DNA of 64,000 nt from Cordylochernes scorpioides (Eukaryota; Arthropoda; Arachnida; Pseudoscorpiones; Chernetidae). Shown one piece after another: positions 23,160-34,325 of this stretch. The notes beneath the pieces were generated by a model. It saw only the letters and a list, made by a program, of their open reading frames with translations, had not been told where the DNA came from and did not search any database. The DNA lies in assembly GCA_030710605.1 (NCBI GenBank), contig CP092863.1, positions 112,840,010 to 112,904,009 of the forward strand, written 5' to 3'. The position numbers and the translations under genes were made by a program. Each line of letters starts with the position of its first letter. Position 1 is the stretch's first letter.

Positions 23160-24900
23160 AAGATTAGGAAGCGTGGCCCCACTGTCGACCAGGATCTGCT
23201 CAAGAGCAGAAAAGCTGAAAAAGAAATTTAAAAAACGTGTTTTTTTAAATATATTTATTATCATTTATGTATCATTTCAATATAAATGCTGTATCTTCAA
23301 AAAAGCCTCTCTCGTGTAATCCTTGAAATTCCTCTGTAAAGAAGAAGAAGAAAGAGAATCGAAATGATTGAAAGATCACGAATGGTCGGCCATATTGCCA
23401 CATAAGACAACTGGTCAATAGCTGGACAAAATGGAGGGAATATTTCTAATACCCACAGAACTTTGCTTCAACAGAAAAATCTAGATTATTTTCCTTATCG
23501 TTATTCATTTTTTTGTTCAGCAAATAGCACAAAAACTGCTTTTTTTATATATAATATTTATATTTTAGTAGTTTTATACTAGCGAAAAGCGAACATACTG
23601 ATTTTCTTGTATTCTTCTTATTGTAGCAGTTGAACCAAACCAGTATCGTGGAGGCCATAATATTTTCACAGACATTCCTATTTTAATAATTTTGCCGCCT
23701 AACAAATTGAATAAAATATTCTTCTAACATAATCGCATTATCTCTAAGTTTATCCTTGTTAAAATTTCGTTTTTAATTTTGAGGCGGGTTATATATAGTG
23801 GAAGTTATGGTGTTTCCAATTTTGAAATTATAGTTTATGGAGTAAGATAAACATGGTTTGACAATTGTATATGATGAATAAATATATTCTTTCTCTTAAT
23901 TGTTATATTTGTGTACAACATTAGCGCGCAACTAACATACACCTAGGTAACATTGTTTCCTTTTATTCTTTTTCTAAACGTTAAAATTTATTCAAAATTA
24001 AGGCCTGTGTTATTATTTAATTAGATAACTTTATACTCCATGAACTTATTTTTTAATGATTTTTAAATTATTATTTTTTAAAAAGATTTTTTAGATATGA
24101 ATTAAACTTTTAGAGACAACCTTTTCAAATTTTAAATAAATCCCTGTATACACTAAATGAGAAGTTCAATTTAATAGGCATATAGGTTTATTTATTTGAA
24201 TTTATATTTTACGCAATGTTGGTAAATTATTTTCGTTGAAAAAATATTGCCCTTCTCTCAAAGCCTTTACCTAATTTTTTATTTTTATTTTAACATTGAT
24301 TTTAAAAAAATACAATAATTAAAGACTGAAGTGGGGGTAAAAAGAGGGGGGGGGGAGGAAAGAGAGAAGCCTAATTATGCTAAAAAAAAAAGATATTTAA
24401 AAAATATCGTTTTAAATTGCAGAGGAAAAAAAAAAAGAATATCCTAAAGCTTTTTAAATTTGATTTTCAAAATGATATACGTAGTAAAACTAACCATCAA
24501 ATTTTTACAAATTCGAAAAAATAATCCGATAACAAAAAAAAAATCAAACTCAAGTTATCATCCTCTTGATTTAGAAATCTCTAAATTAAAAAAAAAAAGT
24601 AAAAATATATAAATTATAATAAAATTAGTAAAAAAATAAAAAAGGAGGCATTCTTCCTCTATATAAATAATTAACCTAATATGAAAAATCTTTATCTTCT
24701 TAAAATAATCTAAAAGCACAATATATTTTCGATTCAATATTTAACATCAAACTTATATATATTAATATATTTAATAGTATATATTTAAGAATTAATCAAA
24801 AATTAAAGATTAAGTCATTCTATATAAATTTCACTTCAAATATATTTTTATATTACCAAACGAACTCTTGAATTATTATAAAAATTTGAGAAATAGAATA
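23160..24900. other. Very AT-rich, no gene seen
   Basis: Homopolymer-rich A/T DNA, including a G9 tract near 24347. I see no coding, RNA or terminal-repeat signal. Confidence 0.55.
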
Positions 24901-25024
24901 TTATTTATTTAAAAAAAAAAATATATGAATAAAAATATAAAAATAAAATGTGTTCATATTGATTAAAAATATAAAATGTAGGATATATATAAGGTAGAGT
25001 GTAGTACGAAGGATGGTTACTTAC

Positions 25025-25143
25025 AAGCGAGGTGGGCAGAGGTATGCGAGGCTCACATACCACAAGACTGGTGGCTACAAGCAGTCGCTCCACTTCCCCA
25101 TCCCGATATGGGTCATCGTCTGGCGGCTGGCTAGTCCACTCGT
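25025..25143 (-). CDS. Putative internal coding exon, 119 bp
   Basis: An isolated GC-rich open block in AT-rich DNA. On the minus strand it is preceded by a TACTGGTATCAG acceptor and ends at CGCTT|GTAAGT, a consensus donor. With two bases of a split first codon it encodes DEWTSQPPDDDPYRDGEVER and LLVATSLVVCEPRIPLPTSL, with no stop. It enters in phase 1 and leaves in phase 0. An alternative donor (TTGTG|GTATGT) lies inside. The polypyrimidine tract is weak, which lowers confidence. It has no repeat copy in the window, unlike most other open frames. The phase-1 start matches the phase-1 end of the exon at 47144-47707 on the same strand. The protein family is not recognised. Confidence 0.45.
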
Positions 25144-25169
25144 CTGATACCAGTAATATCCACAAATTT

Positions 25170-26460
25170 CCTTCTGCTATTTATTACATTCAGGCTATTT
25201 GAATTCCTACCTATACGCGACATCGAACATTCAAAATTTAAAAATAATAGCTATTACTTATACATTAAATTCGTAACAGATATTACAAAATATCTCTATA
25301 TATGTGAAAATTATATTTTAAAATGTGTATATGAAAACCTCCGCCATTTTGTTTTTAAATTTTTAACACGTATGGGATATTTTATGTTTATATATTAGTA
25401 GTTTGAAGCTTTATTTACAGTAATAATTTGAGAATTATCTTAATACATTTTTAGTTAAATTAGGTGAAATGGTTAATTTCTAGGGAATTTTATTTTGAAA
25501 GATATCTTTTTTATAAAGATAAAAAAATTATATAGTTTCTCCCAATTTATATCTGTTTAATTTAAGTCAGTTTTTGATTTTACCAGTATGTCACTATAAA
25601 TATATTTGTGTGGAAGGGCTCATAACGCTGTTGAGCCAGACCTTAACATTATTTTATCCATTGCTATATGGAGAATACAAAGTTGTTATATTTTGTTTTT
25701 TAAATAGCTTCAAAAAAATGACGATCTTTTGACTCCAGCTATATTTTACAAAGCTAACTGCTGTGCTTTATAAGGAAACCATCTTTTCAGTTATTTAATC
25801 GACTAGATTTCATTAATTAAAAAAAATCATAATATTTTTCATAATTTTAATTAATTTAATAAAGATTTTTTTTGTAATTTTAATTATTTTTTCTTTAATT
25901 AGCACAGTCGCCAACCCATAGTCCTATATTTAGTTCCATTGTATAAATAAAATATGGTTACCGCTTTCTTGGGTGGTATCTTGTCTTTGGTTCCTTAAGA
26001 AATGAACTCAAGACATCTGATAACTTGATATTATCAATCCATTTTGTTCTTGGCTTTCCTCGTAGTACTGAGGCTAAACCCTCCAAAAATTGGTTGGGGA
26101 AGTTGTTAGATTTACTATCCATATCATTTCTGTTGTATATATATTTTAAGTTGAATTAATTAATTGTTCATAGGAGAGTACGTGTGTAAGATCACAAGTA
26201 AATAGGCGCTAACCGTAAGTAGAAAAGCTTTTCTTTGTTTACTATTGTTTTATGTTTTTTTTTTAATTATTCACTTTCTTATATAAATCAATAAAAATAA
26301 TATTTGATCCAGAAAAAAGTCTAAGCAAAGTCAACAATGGCAATAAGGACATTATGGAACGGCTTATTAAAAAAAAAAAGAGTAAGTGTTAATAGTTTAT
26401 AATATTTTGAATAGGAAAGTATATATATTACAATATTAAGGATAAGTATACCTTAATTTT
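25170..26460. other. AT-rich, no gene seen
   Basis: No open frame with a domain, no tRNA and no inverted-repeat element found. Confidence 0.5.
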
Positions 26461-26499
26461 CACATTTTAATTCTGTAATACAATGGTCATAGCATTAGA

Positions 26500-26755
26500 T
26501 CTATGACTGCCCAAACTTGGCAGAAGTGAGACATCGATTTTGTTCCGAAATATAATTGATTTAACTATCTTGCATCTCAACCACTTTGTTTGTATATAAA
26601 TTTGTTGAAATCTGTCGATTAATACATGTAAATTTGTAAATATTTAATTCTAAGTTTTAATTTGTTTGTTGTATTCTGTTTGTTTCTTCTGTAATAGGTG
26701 TAAATTCTTCAACATCGCGCCTTGATGTGATTAATAAATAAAAATATATATATCA
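26500..26755 (+). repeat. LINE 3' end (same family as 15.6-15.9 kb)
   Basis: Shares GCAGAAGTGAGACATCGATT-type sequence, TTAATTTGTTTGTTG, CTGTAATAGGTGTAAATTCT and the CATCGCGCCTTG...TAATAAATAAA end with the other copy. The coding part here is disrupted by an insertion near 26550-26575. Confidence 0.7.
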
Positions 26756-26961
26756 TTAGAAGATAAATGCCTGAAGAAAATCATCGTTTAAGAAATAGTT
26801 GAAAGAAAAAGAGAAGAGAGAGAGAGGATCCACAAGAAGATGAACTAACCAAAAGACAACTCACCAGATAAACTTTTGAAAAAACAAGAAAGCTCACCTC
26901 GAATATAGAACGAAAAAGAGAAAATTAATCAATGATAAGTCACAATTAGGATTATAGAATA

Positions 26962-27091
26962 TAAACATAAGATAATAAGACCAAATCTAAATAAATAAAT
27001 AGTGTGATGTTTCGGTAACAGCGTTGTTACCATCTTCAAACAAAAGTCGCATACTATTCATTTGGATTTGGTCGTATTACCTTGTGTTTAA
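26962..27091. mobile_element. MITE, second copy of the 13.3-kb family
   Basis: TIRs ATAAACATAAGATAATAAGA... and ...CGTATTACCTTGTGTTTA enclose GTAACAGCGTTGTTACCATC, the inner palindrome shared with 13267-13451. Confidence 0.75.
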
Positions 27092-27469
27092 AATTCACCA
27101 ATGTGTATGTGGGTGAAGACACAAACTTTCAGTAATAGAGATTAACAAAAGAATAAGTAATTTCCACACAAAAGATGATGTTGTATCATGTTCCAAAGTG
27201 ACGTATCAAGGGTAAGAAGTTCACGAAGACATTTTTACATGTTTATTTAAGAGGAGAGAGAGGCTCTTTTTCAAAAGATTTATAACATCTCGTAAAAAAA
27301 TAGCCACTAAATTATTGCGTACAGTATTTATAGTGTCACTACATGGGGTGAATGGACGGCTGTTCTTGTTTGGGTGCAGCTATCTGGGGATTGGGATACA
27401 GAATGAAGCTTTCTAACAAGAATTACAACCATATTATTTATTGTAGAACAACGTTTGACAAGTTTTACC

Positions 27470-27745
27470 GCAAATGTTTCTTTTGAACGAAAAATCGTAA
27501 TTTATTTTAAGGAGAAATAACGACTATTTCTATCCTTAGGGATGAAGTATGAAAGGATGAATTGTGAAAAGTAATGATAAACGGAAAAATAAGGTGTCCA
27601 GGGATGGGAATCCGTTAATCATTACTTTTCACAATTCATCCTTTCATACTTCATCCATAAGGATAGAAATAGTCGTTATTTCTCCTTAAAATAAATTACG
27701 ATTTTTCGTTCAAAAGAAACATTTGCAGTAAAATTGTCAAACGTT
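27470..27745. mobile_element. Head-to-head pair of SINE bodies (long palindrome)
   Basis: Two copies of the SINE body seen at 22030-22195 face each other (arms about 120-130 bp, nearly identical) around a short centre that keeps only TGTCCAGGGATGGGAATC of one tRNA-like head. The arms share TATTTTAAGGAGAAATAACG. The result is a near-perfect hairpin. Confidence 0.8.
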
Positions 27746-27969
27746 TTTCTACAATCATAAGCCGCATTATATTGTATTATTATTTATTTAGTTAGTTAAC
27801 CCAGGTTCCTGAAGCATACAGAAGTCACCAACTACCAGTACAACCATTTTTCCACTAGCGGTAAATCTCAAAAAGGTTATTAAGAGTTATTAAAATATAT
27901 ACTTTATTTATTTGAGATTACATTTCAAGGATAACACCTTAAAGAATTCCTAACTATGTTCAACCCAAC

Positions 27970-28412
27970 TTCTATAACGTTCCCCTTTTTACTGGAGATG
28001 GTGACTTCAACACATATTTGTTTAGAATTGGCAAAATTGGTTCACCTGCATGCACTTGTGGAAACGAAAAACAAACCCCTGAACACCTTCTGATAAACTG
28101 TCCATTAACTTCTGATCTAAGGGAAGAAAACCAACTTTACCTGACTAATACAAAACAAGTTGCTTACACAATAAAAACCAATACATTAAGTTTAATAGAT
28201 TCTGCAGGCTGTATATTTTAAGACGAAAGTGTTGACTGTATATATTTCAAGCTACTACTTATAATTGATATATGTAAAATTTGACATCGAACGTGTAATT
28301 TTCATGCTTCCCAATGTTCAATTGTGTTAATTGTATGTAATTTCAGATATACACGCAATTATCCAAATTGTGGATATGGCGTGTCTCTCCCAACTGTTAA
28401 ATAAATAAAATA
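27970..28412 (+). pseudogene. LINE ORF2 C-terminal fragment with 3' UTR
   Basis: The frame reads TGDGDFNTYLFRIGKIGSPA and then CTCGNEKQTPEHLLINCPLT, the R1/Jockey-type C-terminal CCHC motif (CX1CX8HX4C), and ends at 28221. The 3' UTR runs to ACTGTTAAATAAATAAAATA at about 28390-28412. The frame has no ATG upstream; it enters from 5'-truncated sequence. RT is not present. Confidence 0.75.
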
Positions 28413-28718
28413 AGGATGACACTTAAAAAATTTAAGCGATCAAATACACATCTCAATAATTTTTGCAATTATTTTAATGAGAGAATATGGTTTTACGAGA
28501 TACTAACCAAAGTTTATATATTTTTTAGCCCAAAAAATTAATGTAGCAAACAGACAAACCGCAATGCACTGTAGCAAAGTACCAATGTGCTGCAAGCCAC
28601 CAAAGTTGTTCTAAAAAAGGTTAGATTCCCCAGGCCAGGAAAGGTTTTTTTTTTTTCAAATATTTGTTTCCTATATAACATAATAAAATATCGTCAACTT
28701 AACGCCCCCTGTCGCTGA

Positions 28719-28791
28719 AAATTAGAACTATATTTTTAGCGCTATTTAAGTAGCCTACTGAAGTAGCGTTAAAAATATAGTCCTATTTTCA
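28719..28791. repeat. Short inverted repeat
   Basis: GAAAATTAGAACTATATTTT...GCGCTA and TAGCGTTAAAAATATAG...TATTTTC form a hairpin of about 28 bp per arm. It is just upstream of the TRIM-like element. Confidence 0.6.
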
Positions 28792-28800
28792 TATATATAG

Positions 28801-29500
28801 TGTAACAAAGTATTTATTAATTTTATTATTTTTATTAACAGAGTGGTTATTTTTATGTTGTGCTACTCAGTAAATTTCCCTCGTGGCTTATCTTTTGTTT
28901 ACCATTCTTAGTTTTGTCCTTCCCTGAAATAAATTGCTGTCTCCTCCAGAAGTTTTTGTCTTCCCTAATTTTCCACGTGGCATTTTGGTGGAGATTCTTG
29001 GTAAGTTAGGGAAGACAAACTGAAGACCGCCGAGAAGACCTTGAAGCCATGGGTGCTGTCATCTACATTTTCGGAGACTGACTCCAGGATTCCACCGCCG
29101 CGCTGAAGCCAAGACTTCCCTCGAAGATATGACGATGTCCCTATAGACGATACGACGACAAAGCCGCTCTTCACGCCGCATGAAAAAGGATGCAAAGGTA
29201 CTAGGGACAAATTTCCAAGACTTCGATGGAATCCTTGGCAGAAGCACGTCAGATCCATGTCAGTATCTACAATAATTGCTAGCTGTGAGTCACAGCTCCC
29301 ATAGGGAAGAAGCTATGCAACAAAGTATTTAATAATTTTATTATTTTTTAACAGAGTGGTCATTTTTATTTTTATATTTTGCTACTCTGTAAATTGCCCT
29401 CGTGGCTTATCTTTTGTTTACCATTTATAGTTTGTTCTTGCCTCAAATAAATTGCTGTCTCATCCAGAAGTTTTTGTCTTCCCTAATTTTCCACGTGGCA
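28801..29500 (+). mobile_element. TRIM-like mini LTR element, about 700 bp
   Basis: Direct terminal repeats of about 182-185 bp (28801-28982 and 29316-29500) begin TG(T/C)AACAAAGTATTTA and end TTTTCCACGTGGCA, so they obey the TG...CA rule. After the left repeat comes TTTTGGTGGAGATTCTTGG, a plausible primer-binding region. Before the right repeat is the purine-rich ATAGGGAAGAAGC. Both repeats carry AATAAA. The ~333-bp interior has no gag or pol; the minus-strand frame there is a chance frame. The flanks are ATATAG on the left and ATATAA on the right, possibly a degraded target duplication. Confidence 0.7.
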
Positions 29501-29761
29501 ATATAATTTGAAGTTACGGAAGGATGGTATTCATGTACCAAAAGAGGCACCTCTCCCTTCAAATTTGTATTAAGACAATGGATTTTGTTTATCACCCCAA
29601 TACAAACACGAATGCGTTTGACAGAAAGATTTGACAAAGAAAAGCAAACGATTATTTATTTCAAAATAGACACTTTTTAAGGAAAAAGTCTAAAATAGGT
29701 TTGTTTTTTGGTTGTATTGTTATGTTTGTGGATAAGGTAAAGATATAGATGAAAGCTTATT

Positions 29762-30010
29762 AAAATAAGAACATTAAGTCTCCAGGGAAAAGTTTCTTTT
29801 AAAAATATTTCTTATTTAAAAATCTCTCAAGCTTTCGGGTAAGAAAGTCCTTCTACGGGTGAAAATATTTTACATCATTAAAACGCCAATAAAATAAGAT
29901 TTGAAGTTAAATAAAGTGCTTTTCTCGAAAGCTTGAGAGATTTTTAAATAAAAAATATTTTAAAAAGTTTCCCTGGAGACTTAATGTTCTTGTTTTAATA
30001 TTGATTCAAG
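29762..30010. mobile_element. MITE, second copy of the 21.4-kb family
   Basis: Inverted ends AAAATAAGAACATTAAGTCT and AGACTTAATGTTCTTGTTTT enclose two CTCTCAAGCTTTCGGGTAAG-type inner arms, giving a longer foldback than the copy at 21.4 kb. Confidence 0.75.
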
Positions 30011-30037
30011 GGATTATTTTATCGAATTATGGAAGCT

Positions 30038-30110
30038 TATTGTGGTACTCCGTAGTAACGCTGTACCTCTCCTCTAAGACACAGTTTTATTGACATCATG
30101 TCAATACAGT
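30038..30110 (-). pseudogene. ORF1-type retroelement end (copy A tail joined to a C-terminal scrap)
   Basis: Minus-strand reading: a 3' UTR with the perfect stem-loop ATTGAC ATGAT GTCAAT (30089-30105) directly before AAAACTGTG. It is then fused to a second scrap coding RGEVQRYYGVPQ-stop (30038-30076), which matches SGEVQRRYGPPQ-stop at the end of the fragment at 32452-32667. Confidence 0.55.
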
Positions 30111-30272
30111 GTCCGTACTAATTAAGTAATGATGATGAGTAATTTACAATGATGATGATTATAATAGAGAAAAAAATTAGATAAATCTATGTACAGTGAA
30201 TATTTACATATGGCGATTCAGCCACCGCTGCAGAGTTTGATGAAAGATCTGGTATTATTAAAATAACTCATT

Positions 30273-30400
30273 ACACACACAAAGCTTTATTAAGACCACC
30301 GTTCTTATACAGATTCACCACAGGAAGAAATAATAGATAGAGCTCCTATACTTCAGGCAGCGCAGCACCCAACAACAGCCTCCAGGTCCGACACATGTCC
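30273..30400 (-). repeat. LINE-like 3' end, same family as 13.1-13.26 kb
   Basis: The minus strand reads GGTCTTAATAAAGCTTTGTGTGTGT at the end, preceded by GAGCTCTATCTATTATTTCT and TGTTGTTGGGTGCTGCGCTG. These are shared with 13140-13256 on the other strand. Confidence 0.7.
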
Positions 30401-30724
30401 AATGGCCACACGTTCCTTTGTACATACGTCATGGTTAGCGAATCACTGAACAGGGGTTTTGTGTGTTGAAATAGAGAGAATGAAGGATGAATTCGTAACC
30501 TTTTAATTATACATATTGTCGCGCGTGACCCAAGGACGTCCGAGAACCACCGCTCAAGTGGAACTGTTTTCCTCTGGCAGTATCTCTCGGCCTTACCACT
30601 GGTGGGGGGACACGAGAGACTTACCAGAAGAGTAGCAGCAGCAATGTTGCGAATGCGAGAGGAACAACAGCAGGCGGCACGGAGACTTCAAACACTACTT
30701 CCTTTATTGTTATTTTTACTACAA

Positions 30725-30960
30725 TCTCTATTTATATATATAAAAGTCAATTCCTGTCTGTCTGTCTGTTTCGCGATAAACTCAAAAACTACTGAACCAA
30801 TTGGTTCCAAATTTTGCATGTCGCTTTTTATAAACCTGAGGAAAATTTTTGGCTACATTTTGCTTATTATTTTTGGCTATTTCTTTTTTTAATTTGAAGA
30901 ACTATTTTTTACGCGGAGTAATCCGGAATGGAATGAATACCCAAATATGGCCATTTTGCA
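30725..30960 (+). mobile_element. Helitron-like 5' end
   Basis: Starts A|TCTCTATTTATATATATAAA followed by the (CTGT)n tract and ACTCAAAAACTACTGAACCA, a common 5'-terminal architecture of nonautonomous Helitrons. Its own 3' end is not seen before the tRNA gene. Confidence 0.45.
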
Positions 30961-30963
30961 TAC

Positions 30964-31034
30964 GCATCGGTGGCTCAGTGGTAGAATGCTCGCCTGCCAC
31001 GCGGGCGGCCCGGGTTCGATTCCCGGCCGATGCA
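30964..31034 (+). tRNA. tRNA-Gly (anticodon GCC)
   Basis: 71 nt. The 7-bp acceptor stem is GCATCGG/CCGATGC with discriminator A. The A box TGGCTCAGTGG is at 30971-30981, the anticodon stem CTCGC/GCGGG has loop CTGCCAC with anticodon GCC at 30996-30998, and the B box GGTTCGATTCC is at 31013-31023 within a CGGG/CCCG T-stem. It closely matches the conserved metazoan tRNA-Gly-GCC. It has no intron, and a pol III T-tract follows immediately. It sits between two Helitron-type 5' ends, which suggests it may be a mobilised copy, but all stems are intact. Confidence 0.96.
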
Positions 31035-31044
31035 TTTTTTTTTT
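31035..31044 (+). terminator. RNA polymerase III terminator of tRNA-Gly
   Basis: T10 starting at the first base after the discriminator, the standard pol III stop. Confidence 0.9.
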
Positions 31045-31073
31045 AACAATTTTTAAAACTCATTTATATTATA

Positions 31074-31571
31074 TCTTCTATATATATATAAAAATGAATG
31101 TTTGTATGTTTGTTTGTTTGTTTGTTGGTTTGTATGTCCGGTATACAAATTCACAGTAGTTCACTAATTCAAACCAAAATTTCCATACATAGGTAAAAAA
31201 ATACGAGGAAAACGATAGGCTATTTTAAATTATATATAAATTAAATATTAAAACTATATATTCAAATTATTCTACTTAGCTCACGAACAGCGCCCTCTAT
31301 CAAGGTTATAAATACGTTTAAAATCGAAATCTTCTCAAAATTTTATTAATAATAGTTCGCTTAATAATTAGAATACTTGATCTAAATCGAAATATTTATA
31401 GACGCTCGCTCGATTTGAAGATTTATATCGTAACTAATCTGACTGTAAAGTTTGGAGCGGGACGTTTCACAAGAGTGACATCCACGGCGCCAATTTATAA
31501 TTGTAACGAATAGTGTTTGAATAAAACATTTAATCGGGTAAACCCGGGCGTTGCCCGGGTCATTCGTCTAG
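31074..31571 (+). mobile_element. Nonautonomous Helitron, about 498 bp
   Basis: The 5' end A|TCTTCTATATATATATAAAA is followed by (TTTG)n. The 3' end has a perfect 8-bp hairpin ACCCGGGC-GTT-GCCCGGGT (31542-31560), a 7-nt spacer and CTAG|T. TC...CTAG inserted between A and T with a subterminal hairpin is the Helitron rule. There is no Rep/helicase ORF. The last ~85 bp are shared with the minus-strand copy at 18642. Confidence 0.85.
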
Positions 31572-31959
31572 TTACCTATAACTAGAACAACACCCAACGG
31601 GTATTTACATTTATTTACACACCAGAGCCAATATGAACAACTATTTGTTCCAGGAAACAGGACCACAGCAGTCGGCGATATCCACACCAGTTCCAGATGA
31701 AAACAGGCTAAAGCGCCATCTATTGGCGGAGATGGTAGGTGTTTTGAGGCCTTATACGCGACAATATTATTTATTATTAATAGCAAGGATACAGAATAAA
31801 CTTAGTATTTATGTTAAACAAAGAACAATAATAATTATATACAAGAGATCCTTTTCAATCACGAGAGCTCATCTCTAGCCATTGTTACTCTGTGTTATAT
31901 TCCAACAAGATCTCCAGCGGGTCTCTAGCGATACTACGCTCCAATATGGGTACTTATAA

Positions 31960-32330
31960 AATGAAAGGAATTTAAAAGCACGAATGTTTCTTTTATACAT
32001 AATACAAACTTCTACTATCCTTACTGCGATGAAAAAATATATTGGAAGGGCCTGGCTCATCAGTGGTAAACCCTCCCAGCGTTTTCGCCAATTTAATCCA
32101 CCAGACCGCTTCTCAGAGCTCTAATACTGTATTGGACGATTCTGCTTATATACGCAGCACTGAAGGGTGGAATCTATAAAATGGTTTTCAAGAAAACTAT
32201 GGGCATAAGCTTATAGGACAGTAGAATTACATTCAAATATTTGCATCGAGCAATCCTCTTCCGCAAACAATAAAGACAAGGCCAGTTAGGCATAAATTAA
32301 CACAAAGCAATAACGCGCCATCTATACATA
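31960..32330. mobile_element. Foldback-family repeat, uninterrupted copy
   Basis: Carries CTACTATCCTTACTGCGATG, GGCCTGGCTCATCAGTGG, GAGCTCTAATACTGTATTGG, CTGCTTATATACGCAGCACT and GCTTATAGGACAGTAGAATT. In reverse orientation this is the same sequence that flanks the mariner at 51173-52462, so it provides an empty-site comparison. A partial third copy is at 62540-62720. Confidence 0.8.
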
Positions 32331-32451
32331 TAAAATGAAAGGAATTTAAAAGCACGGATGTGTCTTTTATACATAATACAAACTTCTACAGTCCTTACTG
32401 CGATCTACTGTTCTGGTTGTGTATAAGACAAACAAAGATGGAGGTTTATGT

Positions 32452-32667
32452 TTATTGTGGCGGTCCATAGCGACGTTGTACCTCTCCCGACGCCTGCCAG
32501 ACAACCCGTACAATATCGTCCCGACTCTCCTGTCCTGGGGACAGTGTCAAGATGTCCTCGTTCGCCCAGTTCTGGAACAGGTTGTCTTTCCGGATTACCT
32601 GGAACATATCAGAACACATCATCCTCAGTAAAGAGAGAGAATATGGTTTTACTGGGCTACTAACCAA
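32452..32667 (-). pseudogene. ORF1-type retroelement C-terminal fragment
   Basis: The minus-strand frame contains DILTLSPGQESRDDIVRVVW and ends EVQRRYGPPQ-stop. LSP followed by a hydrophobic helix resembles, weakly, the C-terminal motif of the other ORF1-type fragments. A shorter homologue of its last residues lies at 30038-30076. It is truncated on both sides. Assignment to the ORF1 family is tentative. Confidence 0.4.
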
Positions 32668-32669
32668 AG

Positions 32670-33470
32670 TGTAAGATTTTCGAGCCCAGAAATGGATGTA
32701 GCAAGCAGAGAGAGAAAATATTGTTTATTTCTTGCTACTGACCAAAGTGTATTATTTTTGAGCCCGGAAATTCTCAGTAAAGTACCTGTTATGACCAAAA
32801 AGGACATCGCTATAACAAATTCCTTATTCGTTTTATAGTTTCGTTTTCACGTATGAAATCAACGTCTGCTATTTGTTTTCTCTTGGATTCCAACGCCCCA
32901 TCTGTGTTTTACACTTGAATAATCTATAACAATAAGATTAGGATTACAATACTTTATTGACTCATCATGCTAAAAAAGAAACAAAAACTTCGTGTTTTCT
33001 CTTGTAGGTCATTTGTCCATCTTTTTAAAATCCACAGAGAAGTCCTTTAATTCTATCTGTGAATATTTACAAATTAGGCATATATAATAATCTGGTGTTA
33101 TTGATAACGGCGCATGCGCAGCGTTATTACATTTTTCAAATCGCCGTTGGATGCGCAAGGGCAACACGTTATGATGTATCCGATCGTTTTCTTGACGTCT
33201 TTTTTAAAAAGGTCATTTTTGTTTTTTAAAATGTGAATGAAGAGCCTTTTTATATTTGTTTAACATTTTGATTTGGGATGTTTTCTTTCAAGTTTTTACA
33301 GTCACATGTGCAACGGGCTAATATGTTTTAGTTTGTTTATAAAACCCACAGAATTCTGAACGTTTTCTATAAACAGTGTTAGGTTAGGGTTTCATCTATT
33401 CTAGTTCTCCTGGGTTTATTTTATACGTCATTTGGTAAGTTCTTCTGCGTTTTATTTTTATGGTTGTAGA
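32670..33470. other. Dispersed repeat then AT-rich DNA, no gene
   Basis: 32640-32760 has two tandem partial copies of a dispersed unit (CTACTAACCAAAGTGTAAGA...GAGCCCAGAAAT) also present at 28490-28650 and 50000-50150. The rest shows nothing recognisable. Confidence 0.5.
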
Positions 33471-33478
33471 TCAAGATA

Positions 33479-34002
33479 CACTCATGTACAAAACTTAAGG
33501 AAGTTGTACCTTTTAGCCTATATATCGGGATTGAAACAATAACTCTGAAAGATACACTCATGTACAAAACTTAAGGAAGTTGTACCTTTTAGCCTATATA
33601 TCGGGATTGAGACAATAACACTGAAAGATACACTCATGTACAAAACTTAAGGAAGTTGTACCTTTTAGCCTATATATCGGGATTGAGACAATAACACTGA
33701 AAGATACACTCATGTACAAAACTTAAGGAAGTTGTACCTTTTAGCCTATATATCGGGATTGAGACAATAACTCTGAAAGATACACTCATGGACAAAACTT
33801 AAGGAAGTTGAACCCTTTAGCCTGTATATCGGGATTGAGACAATAACTCTGAAAGATATTTGATGCACAGAAACCTTTATTGAAGACACACGAGTTACCA
33901 AGTGTGAACAAAATTGCTTGTCTTCTTCTTCATAAAAAAAAAAAGAACAGATGACCGATGATATAAAATATTTTCTACTTCCTTATTTTTTGTCTATAAG
34001 TG
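33479..34002 (-). mobile_element. 76-bp-unit MITE, intermediate copy (5-6 units)
   Basis: Flanked by TA. Left end CACTCATGTACAAAACTTAA, right end (inverted) ...CTTCCTTATTTTTTGTCTATAAGTG. Five to six direct 76-bp units (minus orientation) are followed by a unique segment with CCTTTATTGAAGACACACGA, the same segment as in the copies at 13.9, 36.2 and 63.3 kb. No transposase. Confidence 0.9.
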
Positions 34003-34325
34003 TAGAAGAGCCAAGCATTCATACCAAGTTCGCATTTTAAATTCTTCAATATAAATTTGGCTTGTATCTTAGTTTGCTTTTCAAATTTTGGTGGTAGTTG
34101 AGTATTTTGAAGATGAAGCATTTTAAAGATAGATTTGAACAGTATGTGTTGTGTGTGCTGAGTTTTATGTGGGCTCATGTGTCTGTAGCAAATCTCTCAC
34201 AAACCTGGAAGCTAATGGATCCATCTTGAGGAGGTAGGTGTTGACCCTCCTTGTACCAGTAGACCGCCTCCTTCCCCACCTCCTTACGTTCCCACACAAC
34301 GGGGGAGGTGGTCTGAGGGGGCGGA

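Noticed and set aside
24905..25024. Extension of the 25025-25143 exon into downstream AT-rich sequence
   Set aside because: After the GTAAGT donor the frame becomes low-complexity (YFYSYIFFFK); an intron is more likely.
28965..29258. 97-residue minus-strand frame inside the TRIM-like element
   Set aside because: Lies across the LTR-like repeat and interior on the opposite strand; no domain.
30602..30892. Plus-strand frame with RRVAAAMLRMREEQQQAARR
   Set aside because: A short helical stretch that runs into Helitron-type terminal sequence; no family, start context or splice support strong enough to call a gene.
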